Under the pieces are notes generated by a model. It saw only the letters and a program-made list of their open reading frames with translations. It did no database searches and was not told where the DNA came from. From assembly GCA_963726975.1 (NCBI GenBank), contig CAVSEK010000013.1, positions 992,001 to 1,056,000 of the forward strand: DNA of 64,000 nt. Direction: 5' to 3'. Numbering within the stretch: position 1 is the first letter of the stretch; each line of letters begins with the position of its first letter. Positions 8,021 through 16,510 of the stretch are shown here, piece after piece. This DNA is from CAVSEK01 sp963726975. GTDB taxonomy: Bacteria; Actinomycetota; Actinomycetes; Mycobacteriales; SCTD01. A program made the position numbers and the translations under genes.

Positions 8021-11000
8021 TCAGCCCTCCTCGAGGTCCCCCTCGAGCTGCAGGTAGGTGGACCGCAGCCCCTCGAGCGCCTGCGCCGACGGTTCCGCCC
8101 ACAGCCCGCGGTCGGCGGCCTCGAGCAGCCGCTCGGCGATGCCGCGCAGCGCCCAGGGGTTGCTGCGCGCCAGGAACGCGCGGTTCGTCTCGTCGAAGAC
8201 GTAGGACGAGGCGAGCTTCTCGTACATCCAGTCCTGCACGACACCGGCGGTCGCGTCGTAGCCGAACAGGTAGTCCACCGTCGCCGCCTGCTCGAAGGCG
8301 CCCTTGTAGCCGTGCCGCTGCATCGCGGCGATCCAGCGCGGGTTGACGACCCGGGCCCGGAAGACCCGCGACGTCTCCTCCTGCAGCGTCCGGGTGCGGA
8401 CGGCGTCCGGCACGGCGCTGTCGCCGACGTACGCCTCCGGGCTCGCCCCGGTGAGCGCGCGCACCGCCGCGACCATCCCGCCGTGGTACTGGAAGTAGTC
8501 GTCGCTGTCGACGAGGTCGTGCTCGCGGGTGTCCTGGTTCTTCGCGGCGACCCGGACCCGGCGGTAGACGCGCTCCATGTCGCCGCGCGCCTCGGTCCCG
8601 TCGAGCCCCCGGCCGTACGCGTAGCCGCCCCACACCGCGTACACCTCGGCCAGGTCGGCGTCGGTCTTCCAGTCGCGGCTGTCGATGAGCGGCAGCAGGC
8701 CCGCGCCGTACGCCCCCGGCTTGCTGCCGAAGATGCGCGCGGACGCGCGGCGCGGGTCGGCGCCGGCGGCCACGTCCGCGGCGACGTGCGCCCGCAGCGG
8801 GTTGTCGTCCTCCTCGGCGGCCGCGGCGAGCTGCACGGCGTCGTCGAGCATCTGCACCACGTGCGGGAAGGCGTCGCGGAAGAAGCCGCTGATGCGCAGG
8901 GTCACGTCGACCCGCGGCCGCCCGAGCTCCTCGCGAGGGACGAGCTCGAGCCCCGTGACGCGCCGGGACGCGGCGTCCCACACCGGCCGGACGCCCATCA
9001 GCCACAGCGCCTCGGCGACGTCGTCGCCCGCGGTGCGCATGGCGCTGGTGCCCCACACGACGAGCCCGACCGTGTCCGGGTGCTCGCCGTGGTCGGCGAC
9101 GTAGCGCTCGACGAGGCCGTCGCCGAGCGCCCTGCCGACCTCCCAGGCGTTGCGCGACGGGATGGCCTTCGGGTCGACGGAGTAGAAGTTGCGCCCGGTC
9201 GGCAGCACCCCGACGAGTCCGCGCGTCGGCGACCCCGAGGGTCCGGCCGGGACGAAGCCGCCGGTCAGCCCGTGCAGCAGGTGGTCGATCTCGTCGGTGG
9301 TGCGGGCCAGGCGCGGCACCACCTCCTCGCACGCGAAGCGCAGCACGGCCTCGACGTCGGGCAGCTCGCGCTCGAGCACGTCCGCGACGACCGCCGGCAC
9401 CGCCGAGGCGTCCCAGCCCTTCACGTCCAGCGAGGACACCAGGCGGCGCGCCATGGCCTCGAGCTCGTCGGCCTGGCGGCGGTCGTCCTCGACGAGGCCG
9501 TACGCCGCGCCCAGCGCCCGCCGCAGCCCGGGCAGCGCGCCGCTGGTCCCGCCCCAGGTCTGCTGCGCGCGCAGCACGCCGAGCACGAGGTCGACCCGCG
9601 GGGCGTCCACGGGCGCCTGGCCCAGCACGTGCAGGCCGTCGCGGATGAGGACGTCCTTGACCTCGCACAGGTAGCCGTCGAGGTGCAGCACGAAGTCGTC
9701 GAACCCCTCCTCGTCCGGCGACTCCGAGACGTGCAGGTCGTGGTGCAGCTGCGCGGCCTGCACGACCTCCCAGATCTGGTCGCGGATCGTGGGCAGCTTG
9801 GCCGGGTCCATCGCCTGTACCTGGGCGTACTCGTCGAGCAGCTGCTCGAGCCGGGCCGTCTCGTCGTAGGTGTCGGCCCGCGCCATCGGCGGCACGAGGT
9901 GGTCGACGACGGTGGCGTGCGCGCGGCGCTTGGCCTGGGTGCCCTCTCCCGGGTCGTTGACGATGAACGGGTAGAACAGCGGCAGGTCGCCGAGCGCGGC
10001 GTCGGGGGCGCAGGAGGCCGACAGGCCCAGGCCCTTGCCGGGCAGCCACTCCAGGGTGCCGTGCTTGCCCAGGTGCACGACCGCGTCCGCGCCGAAGCCG
10101 TGCCGCAGCCAGGCGTAGGCGGCGAGGTAGTGGTGGCTCGGCGGCAGGTCCGGGTCGTGGTAGATGGCGATCGGGTTCTCGCCGAAGCCGCGCGGCGGCT
10201 GGATCATCAGCACGACGTTGCCGTACTGCAGGGCCGCCAGCACGATGTCGTCGCCGTCGACGTAGAGGCGGCCCGGCGGCGGCCCCCAGTGCTCCAGCAC
10301 CTGCGCCTGCAGCTGCTCGGGCAGCGCCGCGAAGTCCCGCTCGTAGGTGGCGCGCGGCACGCGTGCGACGGCCGAGCGCAGCTGCTCCTCGGTGAGCCAC
10401 TCGACGTCGTGGCCACCGGCGGCGATGAGCGTGTGGACCAGCTCGTCGCCGTCCTCGGGGAACTCGCCGACGTCGTAGCCGGCGTCGCGCAGCGCGCGCA
10501 GCAGGACGACGGCCGAGGCGGGCGTGTCCAGCCCGACCGCGTTGCCCACCCGGGAGTGCTTGGTCGGGTAGCTCGACAGCACGACGGCGAGCTTCTTGTC
10601 GGCGTTCGGGACGTGCCGCAGCCGGGCGTGCGCCACGGCCGTGCCGGCCACGCGGGCCGCTCGCTCCGGGTCGGCGACGTACGCCGGCACGCCGTCGGCG
10701 CCGGTCTCCTTGAAGGAGAACGGCACGCCGATGAGGCGGCCGTCGAACTCGGGGATCGCCACCTGCATGGCGGCGTCGATCGGCGCCAGCCCGGCGTCGG
10801 AGGCGAGCCAGTCCGCCCGGCTGCTCGTGACGCACAGGCCCTGCAGCACGGGCACGTCGAGGGCGGTGAGCGCGCGGGCGTCCCACGACTCGCTGTCGGC
10901 GGCGTTCGACCCGCCGCCGGCGAGCACCGTGACCACGAGCGCGTCGACCTGGCCGGCGAGCAGCTCCTCGACCGCCGCGACCCGGCCCTCGCCGTCCGGG

Positions 11001-11584
11001 CGCAGCGACGGCACGTAGACCGGCCGGGCGTTGGCGCCCGCCGCCTCGACGGCGTCGCACAGCACGTCGACGAAGCCGGTGTTGCCGGACAGCTCGTGCG
11101 CGCGGTAGTAGACGACGCCGACGGTCGGGCGCGCCGGGTCGTGCGCGCGCTCGCCCCGGACGCCGTACGCCGGCAGCGGGGCGGGCGCGGCGAAGCCGTG
11201 GCCGGTCAGCAGCACCGTGTCGGACAGGAACGCGACGAGCTCGCGCAGGTTGTCGGGCCCGCCCTCGCGCAGGTAGGCGGCGGCGTCCGCCACCACGCCG
11301 GGAGGGGCCGTCGACAGCGCGGTGAGCTCCGGGTCGGCGCCCTCGCCGCCCAGGGCGACCACCGGGACCCGGCGGGCGGCGGCGTCGGCGAGCAGGCCGT
11401 CGAGACCGTCCCAGGCGCGCCGGCCGCCGAGCAGGCGGACGAGCACGACCCGGACGCCGTCGAGGTCGACCTGGCCGGTGCGTGCCGGGTTGGCCAGGCG
11501 CAGGGGCAGCGCCGGGTCCTCGACCGCCCTCGCGGCCAGCAGGTCGGTGTCGGCGGTGGACAGCAGGAGCAGGCTCACGGGCAC
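8021..11584 (-). CDS. cobN: Cobaltochelatase large subunit CobN
   Basis: Large subunit of the aerobic-pathway cobaltochelatase, which inserts Co2+ into hydrogenobyrinic acid a,c-diamide using ATP-driven partner subunits. The 1187-aa length and colinear CobN/magnesium-chelatase H-type motifs fit: GLCVTSSRADWLASDAG, KLAVVLSSYPTKHSRVGNAV, HLGKHGTLEWLPGKGLGLS, LPTGRNFYSVDPKAIPS, VWGTSAMRTAGDDVAEALWL, FRDAFPHVVQMLDDAV and NPWALRGIAERLLEA. The likely partner is the AAA/VWA protein at 1286-3280. Starts GTG 11584 and GTG 11578 (VSLLLLSTADTDLL) are both possible. No riboswitch is seen upstream; the EamA gene ends only 28 bp away, so cobN may be read from the tetR-eamA promoter. Confidence 0.96.
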   Translation of the reverse strand: MPVSLLLLSTADTDLLAARAVEDPALPLRLANPARTGQVDLDGVRVVLVRLLGGRRAWDGLDGLLADAAARRVPVVALGGEGADPELTALSTAPPGVVADAAAYLREGGPDNLRELVAFLSDTVLLTGHGFAAPAPLPAYGVRGERAHDPARPTVGVVYYRAHELSGNTGFVDVLCDAVEAAGANARPVYVPSLRPDGEGRVAAVEELLAGQVDALVVTVLAGGGSNAADSESWDARALTALDVPVLQGLCVTSSRADWLASDAGLAPIDAAMQVAIPEFDGRLIGVPFSFKETGADGVPAYVADPERAARVAGTAVAHARLRHVPNADKKLAVVLSSYPTKHSRVGNAVGLDTPASAVVLLRALRDAGYDVGEFPEDGDELVHTLIAAGGHDVEWLTEEQLRSAVARVPRATYERDFAALPEQLQAQVLEHWGPPPGRLYVDGDDIVLAALQYGNVVLMIQPPRGFGENPIAIYHDPDLPPSHHYLAAYAWLRHGFGADAVVHLGKHGTLEWLPGKGLGLSASCAPDAALGDLPLFYPFIVNDPGEGTQAKRRAHATVVDHLVPPMARADTYDETARLEQLLDEYAQVQAMDPAKLPTIRDQIWEVVQAAQLHHDLHVSESPDEEGFDDFVLHLDGYLCEVKDVLIRDGLHVLGQAPVDAPRVDLVLGVLRAQQTWGGTSGALPGLRRALGAAYGLVEDDRRQADELEAMARRLVSSLDVKGWDASAVPAVVADVLERELPDVEAVLRFACEEVVPRLARTTDEIDHLLHGLTGGFVPAGPSGSPTRGLVGVLPTGRNFYSVDPKAIPSRNAWEVGRALGDGLVERYVADHGEHPDTVGLVVWGTSAMRTAGDDVAEALWLMGVRPVWDAASRRVTGLELVPREELGRPRVDVTLRISGFFRDAFPHVVQMLDDAVQLAAAAEEDDNPLRAHVAADVAAGADPRRASARIFGSKPGAYGAGLLPLIDSRDWKTDADLAEVYAVWGGYAYGRGLDGTEARGDMERVYRRVRVAAKNQDTREHDLVDSDDYFQYHGGMVAAVRALTGASPEAYVGDSAVPDAVRTRTLQEETSRVFRARVVNPRWIAAMQRHGYKGAFEQAATVDYLFGYDATAGVVQDWMYEKLASSYVFDETNRAFLARSNPWALRGIAERLLEAADRGLWAEPSAQALEGLRSTYLQLEGDLEEG

Positions 11585-11612
11585 CAGTCTCGCGCACCCG
11601 GGCTCGCGGGGC

Positions 11613-12512
11613 TCAGGCGCGCACGGGGACCGCGGGCTCGGCGGCGGGCTGCGGCCGCGCGGGCCGGCTGCGCCGGGTGGCGAGCACGCAGCCGAGCAGC
11701 ACGAGCGGGAACCCGGCGAGGGTGCCGGTCGTGAACGGCTCGTCGAGCAGCAGGATGCCCAGCGCGACCGCGACGGCCGGGTTGACGAACGTGATCACCA
11801 GGGCGCGGTGCGGCCCGGCCTCGGCGATGAGCGCGAAGAACAGCACGAGTGCGAGGGCCGTGCACACCAGCCCCAGGCAGAGCACGGCGAGCACGACGCG
11901 GCCGCTGGGCCAGCCGTCGTACTGGGCGGCGGCCGGGACCGCGAACAGGACGGCGGTGGCGGCCAGCGCGGTGGCGTTGACGCCGACGCTCGGCACGGAC
12001 CGCAGGGCACGGCTGACCACGAGGGGGCCGGTGGCGTACCCGAGCACGGTGAGCGCGACCGCCCCGACCGCGGCCACCTGGCCGCCGCCCACGTCCAGCC
12101 CGAGCAGCAGGCCGACCCCGGCAAGGCCGACCAGCAGCCCGGTGGAGCGGGTGCGGTCGAGCCGGTCCTGCTCGCCGATCAGTCGGCCGGCGACGGCCGC
12201 GACCATCGGCACCGCGGCGACGAGGAGCCCGGTCAGCGAGCTGGACAGGTCGCGCTCGGCGCTCGCGAGCAACCACCACGGGCCGGCCATCTCGAGCGCG
12301 GCGAACAGCAGCAGCGGCCGCCACGCGGCCAGGGCCGGTCGCAGCGCTCCGGTCCGCCACGCCCACGGGAGCAGGGCCGCGGCGCCGAGGGCCGTGCGCG
12401 CCAGCACGAGCTCGGCGGGCGCCAGCTCAGCGACGGCCACCTTGATGAGCAGGTAGGGCACGCCCCAGACCACGCACATGGTGGCGAAGAGCAGCCAGGC
12501 CCGGCGGCTCAC
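11613..12512 (-). CDS. EamA/DMT-family transporter
   Basis: Predicted inner-membrane exporter of the drug/metabolite transporter superfamily: 299 aa with about ten hydrophobic helices in two EamA halves (first half from WLLFATMCVVWGVPYLLIKV, second from TVLGYATGPLVVSRAL to FPLVLLGCVLATRR). The substrate is unknown. The GTG start at 12512 overlaps the tetR stop as GTGA, so the two genes are co-transcribed; cobN follows 28 bp later. The gene could in principle supply cobN with a cobalt-related function, but DMT sequences give no support for that. Confidence 0.9.
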   Translation of the reverse strand: MSRRAWLLFATMCVVWGVPYLLIKVAVAELAPAELVLARTALGAAALLPWAWRTGALRPALAAWRPLLLFAALEMAGPWWLLASAERDLSSSLTGLLVAAVPMVAAVAGRLIGEQDRLDRTRSTGLLVGLAGVGLLLGLDVGGGQVAAVGAVALTVLGYATGPLVVSRALRSVPSVGVNATALAATAVLFAVPAAAQYDGWPSGRVVLAVLCLGLVCTALALVLFFALIAEAGPHRALVITFVNPAVAVALGILLLDEPFTTGTLAGFPLVLLGCVLATRRSRPARPQPAAEPAVPVRA

Positions 12513-13096
12513 GGGGCGGGGTCGACGAGCGCGCGCAGCACGGGCTCCACGAGCCGGTGCAGGTCCTCGGCGGACGCGCTGGCCAGCGGCTCGAGCTCCA
12601 GCAGGTAGCGGGTCATCCCCACGCCCAGCATGCAGGCGCCGAACAGCGCGGCGCGCAGCTCGACATCGGTCCCCTCGAGGGTCCGGGCCACCGCAGCGGC
12701 GCGCTCGCACATCACCTCGTCGCGCATGACCGACGCGGCGACCGGGTGGGTCAGGCAGCTGCGCAGCAGGGCCACCGCGGAGCCGCGGTCGTCCTCGGAC
12801 TCGAACCGGGCGAGCAGGTCGGCCAGCGCGGCCCGAGGCAGCTCGGCGGCCGTCGCGGACAGGACCCGCTCGGAGTCGCCGCTCCACCGGGCGGACGAGG
12901 CGAACAGCGCCTCCTTGCTGCCGAAGTGCTGCATGACCAGCGCCGGGTCGACACCGGCCCGGGACGCCACCCCCCGGATGGTCGTGCGCTCGTAACCGGT
13001 CTCCGCGAACGCCTCGCGGGCTGCCCGCAGGATCGCGGCCTCCGTGCGGCGGCGGCGCTCGTCGCGCGGGACGGGCTCGACCTCCCCTGGTGTCAC
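12509..13096 (-). CDS. TetR-family transcriptional regulator
   Basis: DNA-binding repressor: N-terminal helix-turn-helix (about residues 15-60: AAREAFAETGYERTTIRGVA, then SRAGVDPALVMQHFGSKEAL) and a helical ligand-binding domain of the TetR_C type with LRSCLTHPVAASVM. 195 aa from GTG 13096. This start is favoured because a -10 box TAGAGT (13109-13104 on the minus strand) lies 7 nt before it, giving a leaderless transcript; the GTG at 13105 would overlap the -10 box. It is divergent from an MFS exporter whose promoter is followed by a strong palindrome at 13155-13178, so it probably represses that exporter. Confidence 0.92.
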   Translation of the reverse strand: MTPGEVEPVPRDERRRRTEAAILRAAREAFAETGYERTTIRGVASRAGVDPALVMQHFGSKEALFASSARWSGDSERVLSATAAELPRAALADLLARFESEDDRGSAVALLRSCLTHPVAASVMRDEVMCERAAAVARTLEGTDVELRAALFGACMLGVGMTRYLLELEPLASASAEDLHRLVEPVLRALVDPAP

Positions 13097-13115
13097 GCGT
13101 CTCACTCTACGCGCG

Positions 13116-13144
13116 TTGACCGGGACGACGACGAGGTCCACACT
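13116..13144 (+). promoter_or_regulatory. Promoter of the MFS exporter (TTGACC-N17-CACACT)
   Basis: A -35 box TTGACC (13116-13121), 17-bp spacer and -10-like CACACT (13139-13144) face the MFS gene. Predicted transcription starts near 13151, directly before the palindrome at 13155-13178. Confidence 0.5.
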
Positions 13145-13154
13145 GGCCCGTCGA

Positions 13155-13178
13155 GCCGCTCCACGTCCGTTGAGCGGC
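13155..13178. promoter_or_regulatory. 24-bp near-perfect palindrome, candidate TetR operator
   Basis: Half-sites GCCGCTCCACG and CGTTGAGCGGC are inverted around a TC centre with one mismatched pair. The site lies just downstream of the predicted MFS transcription start and 24 bp before its GTG, in the intergenic region shared with tetR. Location, symmetry and size are those of a TetR operator. Confidence 0.65.
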
Positions 13179-13201
13179 CTGCCCGCGCCCCTGGAGCTCC
13201 C

Positions 13202-14773
13202 GTGACCGACCTGCCCACCGGCACCGCACGTGCCGCGACCGCCGCCGGGGGTGGCCTGCCGCACGGCCCCGGGGGCGCGCCCGTGCACAAGCGCATGGCG
13301 CTGGTCGTCATCGCCATGAGCCAGCTCATGGTGGTGCTCGACGCGACGATCGTGAACGTCGCGCTCAAGGACATCCGCGACGCGCTGGGCTTCCGGTCCG
13401 ACTCCGACCTGTCGTGGGTCGTCACCGGCTACACGCTCACGTTCGGAGGCTTCCTGCTGCTGGGCGGCAAGCTCGCCGACCGGCTCGGCCGACGGCGCAT
13501 CTTCATCACCGGCGCCGTGCTCTTCGCGGCGGCGTCGTTCGCCGGCGGCATCGCCGACTCCCAGTCGCTGCTCATCGCCGCCCGCCTGGTGCAGGGACTC
13601 GGCGGTGCCCTCATGTCGCCCGCCGCCCTGTCCCTGCTCACGGTCGATCTTCGAGGAGGGTCCGGAGCGCAACCGCGCGCTCGGCGTCTTCTCCGCGATC
13701 ACCGCCGGCGGCGCGGCGCTGGGCCTCATCCTCGGCGGCGTCCTGACCGACTACCTGTCCTGGCGCTGGGTGCTCTTCGTCAACGTCCCCGATCGCGGCG
13801 CTGGCGGTCGTGGGCGCCCTGCGCTTCGTGCCGGAGAGCCGCGACGAGACGGCGAGCGGCTTCGACATGCCCGGCGCCGTCCTCGTCACCGGTGGCCTGA
13901 CCGTCGCTCGTCTACGGCCTCGTCAAGCTCAACGACGACACCGTGTCGAGCGGCCTCCGGACCGGGACCTTCGTGCTGGCGGCGGTGCTGCTGGTGGCGT
14001 TCGTCGCCGTGCAGCTGCGCAGCCGCGGCCCGCTGCTGCCCTTCCGCCTGTTCCGCAGCCGCAGCCTGCTCGGCGCCGACACCGGCGCGCTGTTCATCGG
14101 CGCCGGCATCTTCGCGATGTTCTTCTTCGTCACGCTGTGGATGCAGGTCATCAACGGCTACAGCCCTGTCCGTGCCGGCTTCGCCTTCCTGCCCATGACG
14201 CTGGTCATCGGCGCGGCGGCGGGCGTCGCGAGCCAGCTGCTCGCCAGCACCGGCGCCCGGCCGCTGCTCGTCGCGGGGACGCTGCTCGCGGCCACCGGCA
14301 TGCTCCTGCTCGGCCTGCGGCTCGAGCCCGACAGCAGCTACCTCGGGGTCGTCCTGCCCTCGCTGTTCCTCGTCGCCCTCGGCATGGGCCTGTCCTTCGT
14401 CGCCCTCACCAGCGCCGCGATCGCCGGCGTGCGGCAAGGCCGACGCCGGCATCGCCTCGGCCCTGCTCAACGCCGGCCAGCAGGTCGGCGGCGCGCTCGG
14501 GCTGGCGATCCTCACCGCCGTGAGCACCGGGCGCACCGACGTCGGTCTTCCCGGGCATCGCCGGCGCAGCAGCAGCTCGCCGCGCGCCGGCAGGCGCCGA
14601 GCCCGCAGGCGCTGGCCAGGCCGCGCGTCAACGACGCGCTGGTCTCCGGCTGGTCGCGCCGGCTTCGTGGTCGCCGCAGGCTTCCTGCTCGCCGCCTGCG
14701 TGCTGCTCGGCTGCTCGTGCAGGTGTCCAAGGAGGACGCGGCGGCCGCGCTCAAGCAAGCCGCTCCCGCCTAG
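13202..14773 (+). CDS. MFS drug exporter, DHA2/EmrB-QacA type, frame-disrupted
   Basis: Proton-driven multidrug efflux protein with about 14 predicted helices. Seen in order: VVLDATIVNVALKDIRDALG, the loop LADRLGRRRIFITGAVLF, RLVQGLGGALMSPAALSLL, then after a frame change FSAITAGGAALGLILGGVL and YLSWRWVLFVNVP, then further segments including FIGAGIFAMFFFVTLWMQV and ALLNAGQQVGGALGLAILT. Frames change at about 13643 (extra G in GTC[G]ATC), 13791 (extra G in CCC[G]ATC), 13905, 14434 and again near 14550. Total length (1572 nt) is normal. The family pattern continues across every break, so sequence errors are likelier than a pseudogene. Divergent from tetR and under the palindrome; its stop overlaps the cobQ stop tail to tail. 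Confidence 0.85.
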
Positions 14774-16308
14774 TCGCGACCCCGGCCCGGCGCCCGGGTC
14801 CTCGCGGCGCGCCCGGGCGGGACGAACGGCAGCCCGGCCGGGGCGCCGCCGCTCGAGCAGCCGCCGCACGGCGGCGGTGTCGAGGTGGTCGGCGACGAGG
14901 TCGCCGAGCGCGTCGAGCCGGGCCTGCCGGACGGCCTCGAAGGGCTGGTCCCCGGCAGCCAGTCGCGGCCCGCGGCGGTCGGCGACCTCGGCCAGCAGCG
15001 CGCGGCGGAAGCCGTCGCTCTCGAGCGCGCCGTGCCAGACGGTGCCGAGCACGACCCCGGCGCGGCAGCCCCGTCGGGGCGAAGGCGCCTCGCCGCCCTC
15101 GCCGCGTCGATGCGCCCGTGGTGGATCTCGTAGGCGGTGGTCACGCGGTGCCGCGCCACGACCCCTGTCGGGCGGGCCAGCACCTTGTCGCGTGCCGAAG
15201 ACGGTGCGCACCGGCAGCAGCCCGAGCCCTCGACGGCGCCCGCGCGCGACTCGACGTCGTCCTCGACCTCGCGGCCGAGCATCTGGTAGCCGCCGCAGAT
15301 GCCGAGCACCGGCCGACCGTCGGCCGCGCGCTCCCGCAGCACCGCGTCCAGCCCCCGCCGCCGCAGCCAGGCAGGTCGGCGCACGGTCTGCGCGGGTGCC
15401 GGGCAGCGACGACGAGGTCGGCGTCGGCGAGCTCCTCGGGCGTCGTCGCGAAGCGCACCAGCACGCCGGGCTCGCTGCGCAGCGCGTCGACGTCGGTCCA
15501 GTTGGACAGCCGCGGCAGCCGCACGACCGACACCCGCAGCACGTCGCGGCCGACCGGCGGGCAGGGGCGCGACGGGCGCCGACAGCCCGAGCGAGTCCTC
15601 GACGTCGAGCTCGAGGCCCTCGGTCCACGGCAGGACGCCGTAGCGTCGGGCCGGCCGGTGAGCCCGCTGCAGCATCTCCAGGCCCGGCTGCCAGCAGCGC
15701 GGGGTCACCGCGGAACTTGTTGATCACGAAGCCGCGCGACCAGCGCCTGGTCCTCGGCGCGACAGCAGCGCGAGGGTGCCGAACAGCCCGGCGAAGACCC
15801 CGCCCGGGTTGATGTCGCCGACGACGAGCACCGGCAGGTCGCGCCGCTCGGGCCAGGCCCATGTTGGCGATGTCGGTGGCCCGCAGGTTGATCTCGGCGG
15901 GGCTGCCGGCGCCCTCGCAGACGACGACGTCGAACCGCGCGCCGCAGGTCGGCGAGGCAGTCGAGCGCGACCTCGAGCAGCGCCGCCTTGTGCTCCCGGT
16001 AGGACAGCGCCGACACCTCCGCGCAGGGCTTGCCGAGCACCACGACCTGGCTGGTCTGGTCGCTGCCCGGCTTGAGCAGCACCGGGTTCATGGCCGCCTC
16101 CGGGCACCCGCGCGGCAGCGGCCTGGGTCGCCTGGGCGCGCCCGACCTCGGCGCCGTCCGCCGTGACGGCGCTGTTGAGGCGCATGTTCTGCGCCTTGAA
16201 CGGCGCGACCCGCACCCCCTGGCGGACCAGCCACCGGCACAGGCCGGCCGTGAGCACGCTCTTGCCGGCGTCGGAGGTCGTGCCGGCCACGAGCAGCGCG
16301 CCGCTCAC
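14770..16308 (-). CDS. cobQ: Cobyric acid synthase, frame-disrupted
   Basis: Glutamine-dependent amidase that forms cobyric acid by amidating the b, d, e and g side chains. The N-terminus has the dethiobiotin-synthetase-like P-loop (GTTSDAGKSVLTAGLCRWL) and FKAQNMRLNSAVT. Further frames give NPVLLKPGSDQTSQVVVLGK, LPVLVVGDINPGGVFAGLFG, then the glutamine-amidotransferase nucleophile in LGICGGYQMLGREVED, and near the end RLDALGDLVADHLDTAAV. At least five indels shift the frame between about 15,000 and 16,140, yet the overall 513-codon span is that of an intact CobQ. GTG start at 16308, with a possible -10 TAGGCT at 16337-16332. The last three bases overlap the MFS stop. Confidence 0.88.
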
Positions 16309-16510
16309 GGGCGGGGTCCAGGCACCCGCCGAGCCTAGGAGACCGGCGTCGACGCGGCCGGCCGACGCTCAGGAGATCGTCATGCACCGCGTGCAGGAAC
16401 GACCGGCGAGGCGTCGAAGCAGGGGCCACCCGGACGCCGCGGCACCACGCCGGCGGTCCGGGCGCACGGCGCCACCCGTCGCCGGCACCTCCCCTCCACA
16501 GGAGCCCCGC

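Noticed and set aside
7998..11597. 1199-codon frame overlapping cobN in another frame
   Set aside because: It shows Arg-rich low-complexity translation, whereas the +1 neighbouring frame is full-length CobN with clear motifs.
12887..13729. N-terminal extension of the TetR protein across the divergent gene
   Set aside because: The -10 box and leaderless start at 13096 and the MFS gene on the other strand contradict it.
16309..16510. Upstream coding extension of the M36 peptidase
   Set aside because: The frame is open but Arg/Pro-rich; the ATG at 16511 has a ribosome-binding site and begins a proper signal peptide.
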